From: DSNY01 sp964539745
GTDB taxonomy: Bacteria > Pseudomonadota > Gammaproteobacteria > Burkholderiales > Burkholderiaceae_F
Reading direction: 5' to 3'
Assembly (NCBI GenBank): GCA_964539745.1
Contig: CAZIJU010000005.1
Coordinates: forward strand, 1-64,000
Length of the DNA stretch: 64,000 nt
The notes beneath the pieces were generated by a model. It saw only the letters and a list, made by a program, of their open reading frames with translations. It had not been told where the DNA came from and did not search any database. The position numbers and the translations under genes were made by a program. This document shows, piece after piece, positions 34,838 to 43,561 of this stretch; position 1 is the first letter of the stretch, and the number at the start of each line of letters is the position of its first letter.

Positions 34838-35842
34838 ATGGCCACCGCTGGCGAGAAGACCAAGTCGACGATCGTCATCAAGCGCATCAAGAAGGGCGGG
34901 CACGGCGCCCATAGCGCCGCCTGGAAAATCGCGTACGCCGACTTCGTGACCGCGATGATGGCGTTCTTCCTGCTGATGTGGCTGCTCGGTTCGACCACGC
35001 AGGGCGATCTGAAGGGCATCGCCGAGTATTTCCAGTCGCCGCTGAAGGTCGCGCTGTCCGGCGGCTCGGGCGCGGGCGACGCGACCACCGTGATCCAGGG
35101 CGGCGGCCCCAATCTGACCGCCTCGGTCGGACAGGTCAAGAACGGCGACAACGACAGCAAGCGGCGCTCCCCGAACCAGCTCCGCCAGGAACTCGAAAAA
35201 ATCGAAAAGGAACGCATGGTCCGACTGAAGCAGCGCATCGACGCGGCGATCCTCGCCAACGCCAAGCTCTCGGAGTTCCGTCACCAGATCCGCGTCGAGA
35301 TCACGCCCGACGGGCTGCGCATCCAGATCGTCGACGATTTCAACCGCCCGATGTTCGAACTCGGCTCGTCGCGCGTGCAGCCGTACATGCGCGAGATCCT
35401 GCACGAGATCGGAAAGGTATTGAATGAAGTCGACAACAAGATCGCGCTGTCCGGCCACACGGACGCCGCGCCATACGCCGGCGGCGAGCGCGGCTACTCC
35501 AACTGGGAGTTGTCGAGCGACCGCGCCAACGCGTCGCGCCGCGAGCTGATCACCGGCGGCATGGAACCGTCGAAGATCGTTCGCGTCGTCGGGCTCGCGG
35601 ATTCGAATCTGCTGGTCAAGGACGACCCGAGAAGCCCGCTGAACCGCCGCATCTCGATCATCGTGCTGAACAAGCTCGCCGAGGATCGGCTCAACCGCGC
35701 CGGCGGCGAACTCGAGGCCGGAACGGCCAAGGACGTCGAGGACGCGCTGCCGCCCGGGCCGGACGCCGGTCCGCTGCCTTCGGCGGCTGCGCCCGCCGCG
35801 CCGGCGGTCGCGGCGGCCGCGTCCCCGGCGGTCGTCCGATGA
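34838..35842 (+). CDS. motB: Flagellar stator protein MotB
   Basis: MotB anchors the stator to peptidoglycan. The 334-residue product has one membrane helix with the proton-carrying Asp35 (IAYADFVTAMMAFFLLMWLL), a periplasmic linker with plug, and an OmpA-like domain (LSGHTDAAPYAGGERGYSNW; SDRANASRRELI). The C-terminal 45 residues are Ala/Pro-rich and extend past the usual end. The gene is cotranscribed with motA. Confidence 0.97.
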   Translation: MATAGEKTKSTIVIKRIKKGGHGAHSAAWKIAYADFVTAMMAFFLLMWLLGSTTQGDLKGIAEYFQSPLKVALSGGSGAGDATTVIQGGGPNLTASVGQVKNGDNDSKRRSPNQLRQELEKIEKERMVRLKQRIDAAILANAKLSEFRHQIRVEITPDGLRIQIVDDFNRPMFELGSSRVQPYMREILHEIGKVLNEVDNKIALSGHTDAAPYAGGERGYSNWELSSDRANASRRELITGGMEPSKIVRVVGLADSNLLVKDDPRSPLNRRISIIVLNKLAEDRLNRAGGELEAGTAKDVEDALPPGPDAGPLPSAAAPAAPAVAAAASPAVVR

Positions 35843-35962
35843 CGGCGCGAGTACCGCGGTGAAGCGGTCGGCTTTTCATCCGATCGCCGGATACGCGCGA
35901 TCTGCAGACTTTCGACAAGCGCCGCGCCGTGCGCGCGCGTCACGCAGTACGCAGGAGCAAAC

Positions 35963-36346
35963 ATGGGAGCCCAACCGCGCTTTCTGATCGTCGACGACTT
36001 CTCGACGATGCGGCGCATCGTGCGCAATCTGCTGAAGGAGATCGGCTTCGCCGATGCCGAGGAAGCCGAAGACGGAGCGGTCGCGCTGAACATGCTGCGG
36101 TCGGGCAAGTTCGACTTCGTCGTGTCCGACATCAACATGCCGAATATGAACGGCTTCGAGCTGCTGAAGAACATCCGCGCCGACGAGCGGCTCAAGTCGA
36201 TCCCGGTACTGATGGTCACCGCCGAAGCGAAGAAGGACGACATCGTCGCAGCCGCGCAGGGCGGCGCGAGCGGCTACATCGTCAAGCCGTTCACGAAGGC
36301 CACGCTCGAGGAAAAAGTGCAGAAGATTCTGCAGAAGAACCAGTAA
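35963..36346 (+). CDS. cheY: Chemotaxis response regulator CheY
   Basis: Phosphorylated CheY binds FliM/FliN and changes the direction of rotation. This 127-residue single receiver domain has all active residues: Asp11 and Asp12 (LIVDDFSTMRRI), phospho-site Asp56 (VVSDINMPNMNG), Thr86 (LMVTAEAK) and Lys108 (YIVKPF). The ATG at 35963 follows AGGAG. Its stop is only 9 bases before cheZ. Confidence 0.97.
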   Translation: MGAQPRFLIVDDFSTMRRIVRNLLKEIGFADAEEAEDGAVALNMLRSGKFDFVVSDINMPNMNGFELLKNIRADERLKSIPVLMVTAEAKKDDIVAAAQGGASGYIVKPFTKATLEEKVQKILQKNQ

Positions 36347-36355
36347 AGGAGCGCG

Positions 36356-37165
36356 ATGGAGCGCAGCGATACCACCGGCCGCGCAGCGCTGTACTGCGAC
36401 GCCAACGGATTCGACAGCACTGCGGCAAAAGTCAGGCGGACCCGCAAGCCGCGCGCACGCAAGGGCGTGCCGGCGAAGGGCGTGGCGATCATCGGCGGCA
36501 CCGACGCACCGCCGCCGGCGGGCGGGGAACGACCCGCGGCGGACGAGCTGCACCAGCGCATCGGCCATCTGACGCGCACGCTGCACGACGCGCTGCGCGA
36601 ACTCGGTTACGAGAAGGAGCTGCTCGGCACGCGCGAGCAGTTGCCGGACGCGCGCGACCGGCTCGCCTACATCGCGCGGGTCACGGGCGAGGCGGCCGAC
36701 AAGGTGCTCAACGCGGTCGACCGCGCGCGCAGCGTGCAGCAGGAACTGATGCTCCAGGCCGGCGATCTGCGCCGGCGCTGGCAGGCGGTCGCGGCGTTTG
36801 CCGCAGCACCCGGGCGCGCGACACCCGCCGGCCGGCAGCTCGTCGAGGAGACGTGCGAGTTTTTCGCTGGCGTCGAAGCACAGACCGATCGCACCAATGC
36901 GATCCTGACCGACATCATGATGGCGCAGGACTTCCACGATCTGACCGGCCAGGTGATCCGCAAGGTCGTCGCGCTCGCGCAGACGATGGAGGAGCAGCTC
37001 GTCCGGCTGCTGATCGACACGACGCCGTCGCAGCAGCGCACCCGGGTCGAAGCAGCGCACGCCGATTCCGAACCGGGCGGTCCGGTGGTCAAGCCCGACG
37101 GCCGCACCGATGTCGTCACCAATCAGGCGCAGGTCGACGAGTTGCTCGCTTCGCTCGGCTTTTGA
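36356..37165 (+). CDS. cheZ: CheY phosphatase CheZ
   Basis: CheZ dephosphorylates CheY. The 269-residue protein has a basic, probably disordered N-terminal stretch (residues 1-55), the long helical hairpin with the catalytic glutamine in MMAQDFHDLTGQVIRKVV (about 188-205) and the C-terminal CheY-binding helix (QAQVDELLASLGF). It is longer than the E. coli protein because of the N-terminal extension. It follows cheY directly. No cheA, cheR or cheB was found in this window. Confidence 0.95.
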   Translation: MERSDTTGRAALYCDANGFDSTAAKVRRTRKPRARKGVPAKGVAIIGGTDAPPPAGGERPAADELHQRIGHLTRTLHDALRELGYEKELLGTREQLPDARDRLAYIARVTGEAADKVLNAVDRARSVQQELMLQAGDLRRRWQAVAAFAAAPGRATPAGRQLVEETCEFFAGVEAQTDRTNAILTDIMMAQDFHDLTGQVIRKVVALAQTMEEQLVRLLIDTTPSQQRTRVEAAHADSEPGGPVVKPDGRTDVVTNQAQVDELLASLGF

Positions 37166-37241
37166 TCGCGATCCGCAGCGTACCGGCACGGCGGGCGCGC
37201 GCGATCGCGGGTGTTCGACCCCTCGTCCAAGGAGCGTATCG

Positions 37242-37541
37242 ATGAAGACTGCACTTTCGTTCGCTTTGATCGTTTGCGCATGGCCCGCGTGGGGCGCGGA
37301 CCCCGGCGCAGCCGGCGCGGCGCCGCCTGCCGACAAACCGGCAGCGCAGCGTTCCGCGCCGAAAGCGTCCGAACATCAGGACTTCTTCAAGATCGAGCGG
37401 CGCGCGCAGAAACCTGCCCGCGCCGCCGGCGCAGGCGAACCCGCCAAAGCCGGGACAGCGCCGCCGCCCGAAGGCGCGAATGCGGTCCGCGGCGGACCGA
37501 AACACGACACGGTCAAGAACTCGATCAGCAACCCACGCTGA
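37242..37541 (+). CDS. Small exported hypothetical protein, 99 aa
   Basis: The gene starts at an ATG with AAGGAGC at a good distance. The product has a clear signal peptide (MKTALSFALIVCAWPAWGA) followed by a Pro/Ala/Lys-rich, low-complexity periplasmic segment (PPADKPAAQRSAPKASEHQD). I do not recognise it. It lies 76 bases after cheZ on the same strand and may be the last gene of the flagellar unit. Confidence 0.65.
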   Translation: MKTALSFALIVCAWPAWGADPGAAGAAPPADKPAAQRSAPKASEHQDFFKIERRAQKPARAAGAGEPAKAGTAPPPEGANAVRGGPKHDTVKNSISNPR

Positions 37542-37583
37542 CCCCGCGCGGCGCCGACAGTTCGCCCGGCGAGCGACCGGCGA

Positions 37584-38612
37584 TCAGACGTGCCCGAGCA
37601 CCGGGTGCGGCTGGTACGGCGCCTCGAGCTGCGCGACTTCTTCGGCGGTCAGCTTCACGTCGAGCGCGGCCACCGCCTCCTCGATCTGCCAGACCTTGCT
37701 CGCGCCGACGATCGGCGCGGTGACGCCGGGGCGGCTTGCCAGCCAGGCGTAGGCGATCTGCGCATTGTCGACGCCGCGCGCCTTGGCGAGCGCGGCTACG
37801 GCCTCGACGATCGCGAAGTCGCCTTCCTGGTAATAGAACTTCAACGCGATTTCGTCGGTCTTGGCGCGCGCAGTCGCCCCCGCCGTCGCGTCGTCCTTCG
37901 CGCGGTTGCCCGCGAGGAAGCCGCGCGCGAGCGGGCTCCACGGCAAAAGCCCCACGCCTTGGTCGCGGCACAGCGGAATCATCTCGCGCTCCTCTTCGCG
38001 GTAGACGAGGTTGTAGTGGTTCTGCATCGAGACGAACTTCGTCCAGCCGTGCCGCTGCGCGACATGCTGCATCTTCGCGAACTGCCAGGCCCACATGCTC
38101 GATGCGCCGATGTAGCGCGCCTTGCCCGCGCGCACCACATCGTGCAGCGCTTCCATCGTCTCCTCGACCGGTGTCTCCGGATCGAAGCGGTGGATCTGGT
38201 ACAGGTCCACGTAATCGGTGCCGAGCCGAGCGAGACTCGCGTCGATCGCCGCGAAGATGCGCTTGCGCGACAGCCCGCTCATGTTCGGCCGCCGCTCGGG
38301 CTTCGGCCCCGGCACGTTGCCGCCCTTGAACGCGAGATCGACCGGGAAGTACACCTTGGTCGCGATGACGATCTCGTCGCGCCGCGCGAACTCGCGCAGC
38401 AGCCGTCCGGTGATCTCCTCGGAGCGGCCCGCCGAATACATGTCGGCCGTGTCGAACAGGTTCACGCCCAGCTCGACCGCGCGCCGCACGATCGGCCGCG
38501 CGGCCTCCTCGTCGAGCACCCACGGCCGCCACTCGGGCGTTCCGAAAGTCATCATGCCGAGCGCGATGCGCGAGACCTTCAGTCCCGACGCGCCGAGGTT
38601 CACGTATTGCAT
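37584..38612 (-). CDS. Aldo/keto reductase
   Basis: This 342-residue protein is a NADPH-dependent aldo/keto reductase of the monomeric-barrel group related to YajO/Tas-like enzymes. The N-terminus (YVNLGASGLKVSRIALGMMT), the catalytic region (LFDTADMYSAGRSEE with Asp and Tyr; IATKV with Lys; YQIHRFD with His) and C-terminal cofactor region (APIVGASKVWQIEEAVAALD) are intact. The natural substrate is unknown. It is an isolated gene between two flagellar blocks and converges with the small exported-protein gene. Confidence 0.9.
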   Translation of the reverse strand: MQYVNLGASGLKVSRIALGMMTFGTPEWRPWVLDEEAARPIVRRAVELGVNLFDTADMYSAGRSEEITGRLLREFARRDEIVIATKVYFPVDLAFKGGNVPGPKPERRPNMSGLSRKRIFAAIDASLARLGTDYVDLYQIHRFDPETPVEETMEALHDVVRAGKARYIGASSMWAWQFAKMQHVAQRHGWTKFVSMQNHYNLVYREEEREMIPLCRDQGVGLLPWSPLARGFLAGNRAKDDATAGATARAKTDEIALKFYYQEGDFAIVEAVAALAKARGVDNAQIAYAWLASRPGVTAPIVGASKVWQIEEAVAALDVKLTAEEVAQLEAPYQPHPVLGHV

Positions 38613-38781
38613 GTCGCCTCCCTGATCGGAGACGGCATTGTGCCTCGGCGGTCGGCGGCGATCCCGCGTCGCCGCCCATCTTCGCGGGTCGGAGCACGCT
38701 CGCCGGTGAATGCGGCGCGGCGAGTGCGACGCTCGGGCGTAGCGCCAGCCTGCGTGCGGCGGGGTCGCGGCGAAGTCGCCG

Positions 38782-39093
38782 CTACACGGGCATGTTCATG
38801 ATCTGCTCGTACGCCTGCACCAGCCGGTTGCGTACCTGCACCGCGGCGGAAAACGCGATCTGCGACTTGTTCATCGCGATCATCGTCTCCTCGAGACTGA
38901 CCGCCGGGTTCTCGAGCTGGAACTGGCGCTGAAGTTCGGCCGAGGTCTGCTGGTTGCGGCTCACCGAGCGCAGCGCCGAGTCCAGCGACGCGACGAAGTC
39001 GAAGCCGCCCGCCTGCGGCATGACCGTCGCGGCCGGCGCCTTCATGGCCGCGACGGCCTGCGCGGTCTGAGAATTGATCGACTTGATTTCCAT
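38782..39093 (-). CDS. fliE: Hook-basal body junction protein FliE
   Basis: FliE joins the MS-ring to the rod. The 103-residue product has the typical end (NPAVSLEETMIAMNKSQIAF, then QVRNRLVQAYEQIMNMPV). I chose ATG 39093 (MEIKSINSQTAQ). It diverges from fliF with about 257 bases between them. I could not place a convincing promoter of known class in that spacer. Confidence 0.96.
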   Translation of the reverse strand: MEIKSINSQTAQAVAAMKAPAATVMPQAGGFDFVASLDSALRSVSRNQQTSAELQRQFQLENPAVSLEETMIAMNKSQIAFSAAVQVRNRLVQAYEQIMNMPV

Positions 39094-39350
39094 CGTTCCC
39101 GCACCCCGTGATCCGGTTTGCCCGTGTTTGGCGCCGACCTTAACGCGAGCGCGCACTTCGATTTCGTTCGAATTCCGCCCGAATGCGGCGGCAATTGGGC
39201 GTGTCCGCGCGTGTAGGAAGTTGTCCGACGCGGTCTTCGAAGCATCACCGAATTCCTCGGCTTATCCGTTGTTCCGCACCCTAAAGTCGCCCGAATAATC
39301 GCAGGCTAGGCGGTCGCCACGAGCGGCCTCACGCGAAGACAAAGAAGGCG

Positions 39351-40985
39351 ATGGACAACACGGCACGGGTACCGGGCACGGGGCTGACGGCGGGGGGCTT
39401 CGCGCGCGTATCGGCGCGCACCAAGGGGATGCTGGCGTTGGGCGCGGCCGCGTTGGCGGCGGTCGTTGCGAGCGTGTGGCTGTGGAGCGCGAGCCCGAGC
39501 TATCGGGTGCTCTTCACGAACCTGTCGGACCGCGACGGCGGCGCGATCATTGCGCAGCTCGCGCAAATGAACATCCCGTTCCGCAACGCCGACGGCGGAA
39601 CGATCATGGTGCCCGCCGAGCGCGTGCACGAGGCGCGGCTGAAGCTCGCTTCGCAAGGACTGCCGAAGGGCTCGATCGTCGGCTTCGAGATCATGGAGAC
39701 GCAGAAGTTCGGCGTCACCCAGTTCCAGGAGCAGGTCAACTACCAGCGCGGACTCGAAGGCGAACTGGCGCGGTCGATCCAGACGCTCGCGCCGGTGGCC
39801 AGTGCGCGCGTGCATCTGGCGCTGCCGAAGCAGTCGGGGTTCCTGCGCGACAAGCAGCCGCCGACCGCGTCGGTGCTGCTGCAGCTTCACCCGGGCAAGG
39901 CGCTGGACCGGCAGCAGATCGCCGGCATCGTGCACCTGGTCTCGTCCAGCGTGCCGGAGCTGGCACCGAAAAACGTGTCGGTCGTCGACCAGCACGGAAA
40001 TCTGCTCGCCAGCGAGCGCGGCGGCACCGCCGGGATGGATGCCGCGCAGCTCGACTACGTGGCGCAGATCGAAGCGAACACGATCAAGCGCATCGAGGAC
40101 ATCCTCGAGCCGATCGTCGGTCGCGGCAACGTGCGCGCGCAGGTGACGGCCGACGTGGACTTCTCGCAGGTCGAGAGCATGGCCGAAACGTACAAGCCGA
40201 ACCAGGCGGCCGATGCGGCGACCGTGCGCAGCCAGTCGACGATCGAAAGCTCGCAGCCGGGACCGGCCGCCGCGGGCGGCGTGCCGGGCGCGCTGTCGAA
40301 CCAGCCGCCGGTGCCGCCGACCGCGCCGATCAACGGTGCCGCCGCACCGCTGAACCCGAACGCCGCCGCTGCGGCCGCGGGCAACAGTACGCGGCGCGAA
40401 GCGGTGACCAATTTCGAGGTCGACAAGAACGTCCGCCACACGAAGACCGGTAGCGGGCAGATCCGCAGGCTCACGGCGGCGGTGGTGGTCAACTACCGGA
40501 TGGCGCCCGCGGCCGCGGGCGGCGCGGCCAAGCCCACGCCGCTGTCCGAGAAGGAGATGCAGAACGTTCAGGCGCTCGTGCGCGAGGCGATGGGCTTCAA
40601 CGCGCAGCGCGGCGATTCGCTGAACGTCGTCAACGCGCCGTTCACGCAACCCGAGGCCGGCGCGCCACCCGAGGCGCCGCCGTTCTGGAAGCACCCGGAC
40701 GCGATCGCGCTGGCGAAGGAGACCGGCAAGGCGCTGCTGTTCCTGGTGCTGGCGATGCTCGTCGTCTTCGGCGTCGTCCGGCCCGCGCTGCGCGCCTTTG
40801 CCGCCGCCGCGCTGAAGCAGGCCGCTGCGGAAGCCCCGCCGCAGCCCGCGCAGCTCGCGATGAGCGCACCGGCGGGCGAAACGAGCGTCTCGCCGCTCGA
40901 TCAGGTGCGCCAGCTCGCCAAGAACGATCCGGCGACGGTGGCCAACGTCGTCAAGGCGTGGGTCGGCGCCGAGGGGAAGGCGTGA
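39351..40985 (+). CDS. fliF: MS-ring protein FliF
   Basis: FliF forms the membrane and supramembrane ring that houses the export gate. The 544-residue product has a first membrane helix near 25-45, ring-building motif domains (YRVLFTNLSDRDGGAIIAQL; GLPKGSIVGFEIMETQKFGV), a variable Pro/Ala loop around 300-350, a second membrane helix near 455-475 and the C-terminal FliG-binding tail (PLDQVRQLAKNDPATVANVV). Length is typical. It opens the fliFGHIJK operon. Confidence 0.97.
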   Translation: MDNTARVPGTGLTAGGFARVSARTKGMLALGAAALAAVVASVWLWSASPSYRVLFTNLSDRDGGAIIAQLAQMNIPFRNADGGTIMVPAERVHEARLKLASQGLPKGSIVGFEIMETQKFGVTQFQEQVNYQRGLEGELARSIQTLAPVASARVHLALPKQSGFLRDKQPPTASVLLQLHPGKALDRQQIAGIVHLVSSSVPELAPKNVSVVDQHGNLLASERGGTAGMDAAQLDYVAQIEANTIKRIEDILEPIVGRGNVRAQVTADVDFSQVESMAETYKPNQAADAATVRSQSTIESSQPGPAAAGGVPGALSNQPPVPPTAPINGAAAPLNPNAAAAAAGNSTRREAVTNFEVDKNVRHTKTGSGQIRRLTAAVVVNYRMAPAAAGGAAKPTPLSEKEMQNVQALVREAMGFNAQRGDSLNVVNAPFTQPEAGAPPEAPPFWKHPDAIALAKETGKALLFLVLAMLVVFGVVRPALRAFAAAALKQAAAEAPPQPAQLAMSAPAGETSVSPLDQVRQLAKNDPATVANVVKAWVGAEGKA

Positions 40986-41013
40986 TGCGCGATCCGCGAT
41001 CCGGGCGCTGACC

Positions 41014-42009
41014 ATGGACGACGCCGGACTCGAACAGGCCGCCATCCTGCTGATGACCGTCGGCGAGGAGCAGGCCGCCGAGGTCTTCAAGTACCTTTCG
41101 CCGAAGGAGGTGCAGAAGCTCGGCGAGACGATGGCGCGGCTGAAGACCGTGCCGCGCGAGCGCGTCGAGGAGGTCGTCCGCAACTTCAACAAGGCCAAGG
41201 ACGAGCAGTACTCGCTCGTCGGCGACAACGACGCGTATATCCGCCAGGTGCTCACGCGCGCGCTCGGCGAGGACAAGGCGGGCATGCTGCTCGACCGCAT
41301 CCTGCAGGGACGCGACGTCTCGGGCATCGAGAGCCTGAAGTGGATGGACCCGGGGTCGATCGCCGAACTGCTGAAGAACGAGCACCCGCAGATCGTCGCG
41401 TCGATCCTCGTGCACCTGGAGCGCGATCACGCCTCCGAGGTGCTGAAAAACCTGCCCGAGCGCATGCGCAACGACGTGCTGCTGCGCATTGCCACGCTCG
41501 ACGGCATCCAGCCGCAGGCGCTGCAGGAACTGAACGAAGTGCTGTCGAAGGTGCTTGCCGGCGGCGAGAAGCTGAGGAAGGCCACGCTCGGCGGAACCAA
41601 GGCGACCGCCGAGATCCTCAACTTCCTCGGCAGCCAGCTCGAAACCGCCGCGGTCGAAGCGATCCGCGAGCACGACCCCGACCTCGCGCAGAAGATCCTC
41701 GACCAGATGTTCGTGTTCGACAATCTGTTGGATCTGGACGACCGCGCGATCCAGCTCCTGCTGCGCGAGGTGCAGAGCGAGTCGCTGATCATCGCGCTCA
41801 AAGGCGCCGACCCGGCGCTGCGCGAGAAGATCTTCAAGAACATGTCGAACCGCGCCGCCGAGATGCTGCGCGAGGATCTCGAGGCCAAGGGCCCCGTGCG
41901 GCTGTCCGAGGTCGAGGCCGAGCAGCGCGAGATCCTGAAGATCGTGCGCCGGCTCGCCGACGAAGGGCAGATCCAGCTGGGCAGCGGCGGGGACGATCAG
42001 TATGTGTGA
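41014..42009 (+). CDS. fliG: Flagellar rotor protein FliG
   Basis: FliG couples the stator to the rotor and helps switch direction. The 331-residue product has the N-terminal FliF-binding domain (AAILLMTVGEEQAAEVFKYL), the middle-domain EHPQ motif (LLKNEHPQIVASILVHLE) and the C-terminal torque helix (MFVFDNLLDLDDRAIQLLLR). The start has no strong ribosome site; a heptamer-like motif (GCGATCCGCGATCCGGGC) precedes it. A 94-base spacer with more heptamers follows. Confidence 0.97.
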   Translation: MDDAGLEQAAILLMTVGEEQAAEVFKYLSPKEVQKLGETMARLKTVPRERVEEVVRNFNKAKDEQYSLVGDNDAYIRQVLTRALGEDKAGMLLDRILQGRDVSGIESLKWMDPGSIAELLKNEHPQIVASILVHLERDHASEVLKNLPERMRNDVLLRIATLDGIQPQALQELNEVLSKVLAGGEKLRKATLGGTKATAEILNFLGSQLETAAVEAIREHDPDLAQKILDQMFVFDNLLDLDDRAIQLLLREVQSESLIIALKGADPALREKIFKNMSNRAAEMLREDLEAKGPVRLSEVEAEQREILKIVRRLADEGQIQLGSGGDDQYV

Positions 42010-42103
42010 CGGCTGGATCCAGGATTCAGTCGATCGCCCCACGCGCAACCGCATCACTGGCACAAACCGCTAAATCCTCGATCCTGAATCCTCGATCCTC
42101 ACC
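42010..42103. repeat. Heptamer-type motifs before fliH
   Basis: GGATCCAGGATTCAGTCG lies at 42015 and, oppositely oriented, AATCCTCGATCCTGAATCC and CTCGATCCTC run from 42072 up to the fliH ATG at 42104. The motif replaces any clear Shine-Dalgarno site. Confidence 0.6.
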
Positions 42104-42871
42104 ATGGGCGCCCCCGAAAAGTCGTTCGGCCGTTTCATACCCAAGGAGCACGTCGGCGACGTCTCGAGCTGGGAGTTCCAGCCCTTGGGCGGCGCGGCCA
42201 AGTCACCGCTGCGCGGCAACGGCGCTGCTGGCGCCGCGCCCACCGGGACGATGAACGAACGCGAGCGGCGCGCGTTCGAGCGCGGCCGCCAGCAGGGCTT
42301 CCACGAAGGCCAGCAGGAAGCGCAGCGGCAGAAGGCGCAGCACGCGCGCCAGCTCGAACGCGTGCTGAACGAGCTGCGCGGGCGTTTCGCCGAGCTGGAA
42401 TCGGCCGCGGCCGACGCCGTGCTCGATCTTGCGATCGAGATCGCGCGCCAGGTCGTGCGCCGCGAGATCGACATCCAGCGCGACGCGGTGCTGCCGGTCG
42501 TGCGCGAGGCGGTCACCGCGATCATCGACGAGCAGACGCATCCGCGCGTGCATCTGCACCCCGACGACCTGTGGTTGATCCAGGCCGATCTGGATACCGA
42601 CGGACTGTACCAGGGCTGCCGCTTCGTTCCGGACCCAACGGTCGCGCGCGGCGGTTGCCGCGTCGAGACCGCGCAGAGCGAGGTCGACGCTACGCTCGCG
42701 ACCCGCTGGCGGCGCGCGCTCGGTGCGCTCGGCATCGACGCCGACGAACTGCCGCCCATTGAAGGCACCGATCAGGATTCAGGATCGAGGATTCGGGACT
42801 TCGCTGACCTCGATCGTGATGGCACCGTCCCTGAATCGCTGACTCCGATTGAGAATTGCGCACGCTCGTGA
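42104..42871 (+). CDS. fliH: Flagellar export regulator FliH
   Basis: FliH regulates the FliI ATPase and ties it to the export gate. The 255-residue protein has an N-terminal part with FGRFIPKEHVGDVSSWEF, a Gln/Glu-rich helical section (QGFHEGQQEAQRQKAQHARQ) and a C-terminal domain like FliH/SctL (LDLAIEIARQVVRREIDIQR; DLWLIQADLDTDGLYQGCRF). The last 35 residues (from about EGTDQDSGSRIRD) are encoded by a heptamer-repeat stretch and the left end of a modular repeat element, so the ancestral stop was probably earlier. Confidence 0.93.
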   Translation: MGAPEKSFGRFIPKEHVGDVSSWEFQPLGGAAKSPLRGNGAAGAAPTGTMNERERRAFERGRQQGFHEGQQEAQRQKAQHARQLERVLNELRGRFAELESAAADAVLDLAIEIARQVVRREIDIQRDAVLPVVREAVTAIIDEQTHPRVHLHPDDLWLIQADLDTDGLYQGCRFVPDPTVARGGCRVETAQSEVDATLATRWRRALGALGIDADELPPIEGTDQDSGSRIRDFADLDRDGTVPESLTPIENCARS

Positions 42872-43532
42872 CACCGCGAACCCCGCAAGTACGTTGCGCC
42901 CGTGCAGGCACCGGTTCCGTCACCCCGAGCAGCGCGAGGGATCCCGGCGTTGCCAGAGGCGAGAATCCCCGCCCTGGGCTCGGAATGACTCTCCATCGTC
43001 ATCCCGAGCAGCGCGAGGGATCCCGGCGTTGCCAGAGCCGAGAATCCCCGCCCTGGGCTTGGAATGACTCCCCATCGTCATCCCGAGCGATCGCGAGGGA
43101 TCTGCGCGCTGCACGGTGCCGAGATTCCTCGCCTTCGGCTCGGAATGACAACAGCGACGTTGCGGCTCGGAATGACAAGAGCGGCGTTGCGGCTCGGAAC
43201 GAGACAGTGGGGGCGTTGAGCTGCGGAAAGACGAAGCCAAACCGGGCTGCGATGACGCTGATTTGTCATCCCGAGCGGACGCGAGGGATCTCGGCGCTGC
43301 GCGGTGCCGAGATTCCTCGCCTTGGGCTCGGAATGACTCCCCATCGTCATCCCGAGCAAACGCGAGGGATCTCGGCGTTGCGAGCGGTGCAGATTCCTCG
43401 CCTTCGGCTCGGAATGACAAAAGCGGCGATACGGCTCGGAATGACAGGAGCAGCGCTGCGGCTCGGGATGACGAAGGCGACGAATGCGAGCGCCAGGCGG
43501 TCGGTCGCGTCGCGGAGATTTGTAATGCTCGA
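42847..43532 (+). repeat. Modular repeat element, copy i (fliH-fliI)
   Basis: This 0.69-kb element begins with a conserved left end (about 80 bases, CGTGACACCGCG…CACCGGTTCCGTCACCCCGAG), continues with hairpin units (TCATCCCGAGC…GCGAGGGATC…GATTCCTCGCC…GGCTCGGAATGAC), a conserved core (GACGAAGCCAAACCGGGCTG, then CGATGACGCTG at about 43230-43262), more hairpin units, and a conserved right end (GCGAGCGCCAGGCGGTCGGT, 43488 on). The same parts in the same order occur in the copies at 50390 and 60961. No protein-coding gene is inside; open frames merely read through the repeats. Confidence 0.85.
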
Positions 43533-43561
43533 CAAGTGCTGAACCCGGAGTCCTTCCTCTG

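Noticed and set aside
38782..39350. Sigma-54 promoters between fliE and fliF
   Set aside because: TGGC-like and GC-like elements can be found, but none has the correct GG-N10-GC spacing.
42856..43542. Protein gene in the fliH-fliI spacer
   Set aside because: The translation only repeats motifs such as SSRANARDL and RLGMTK that derive from the palindromic repeat read in frame.
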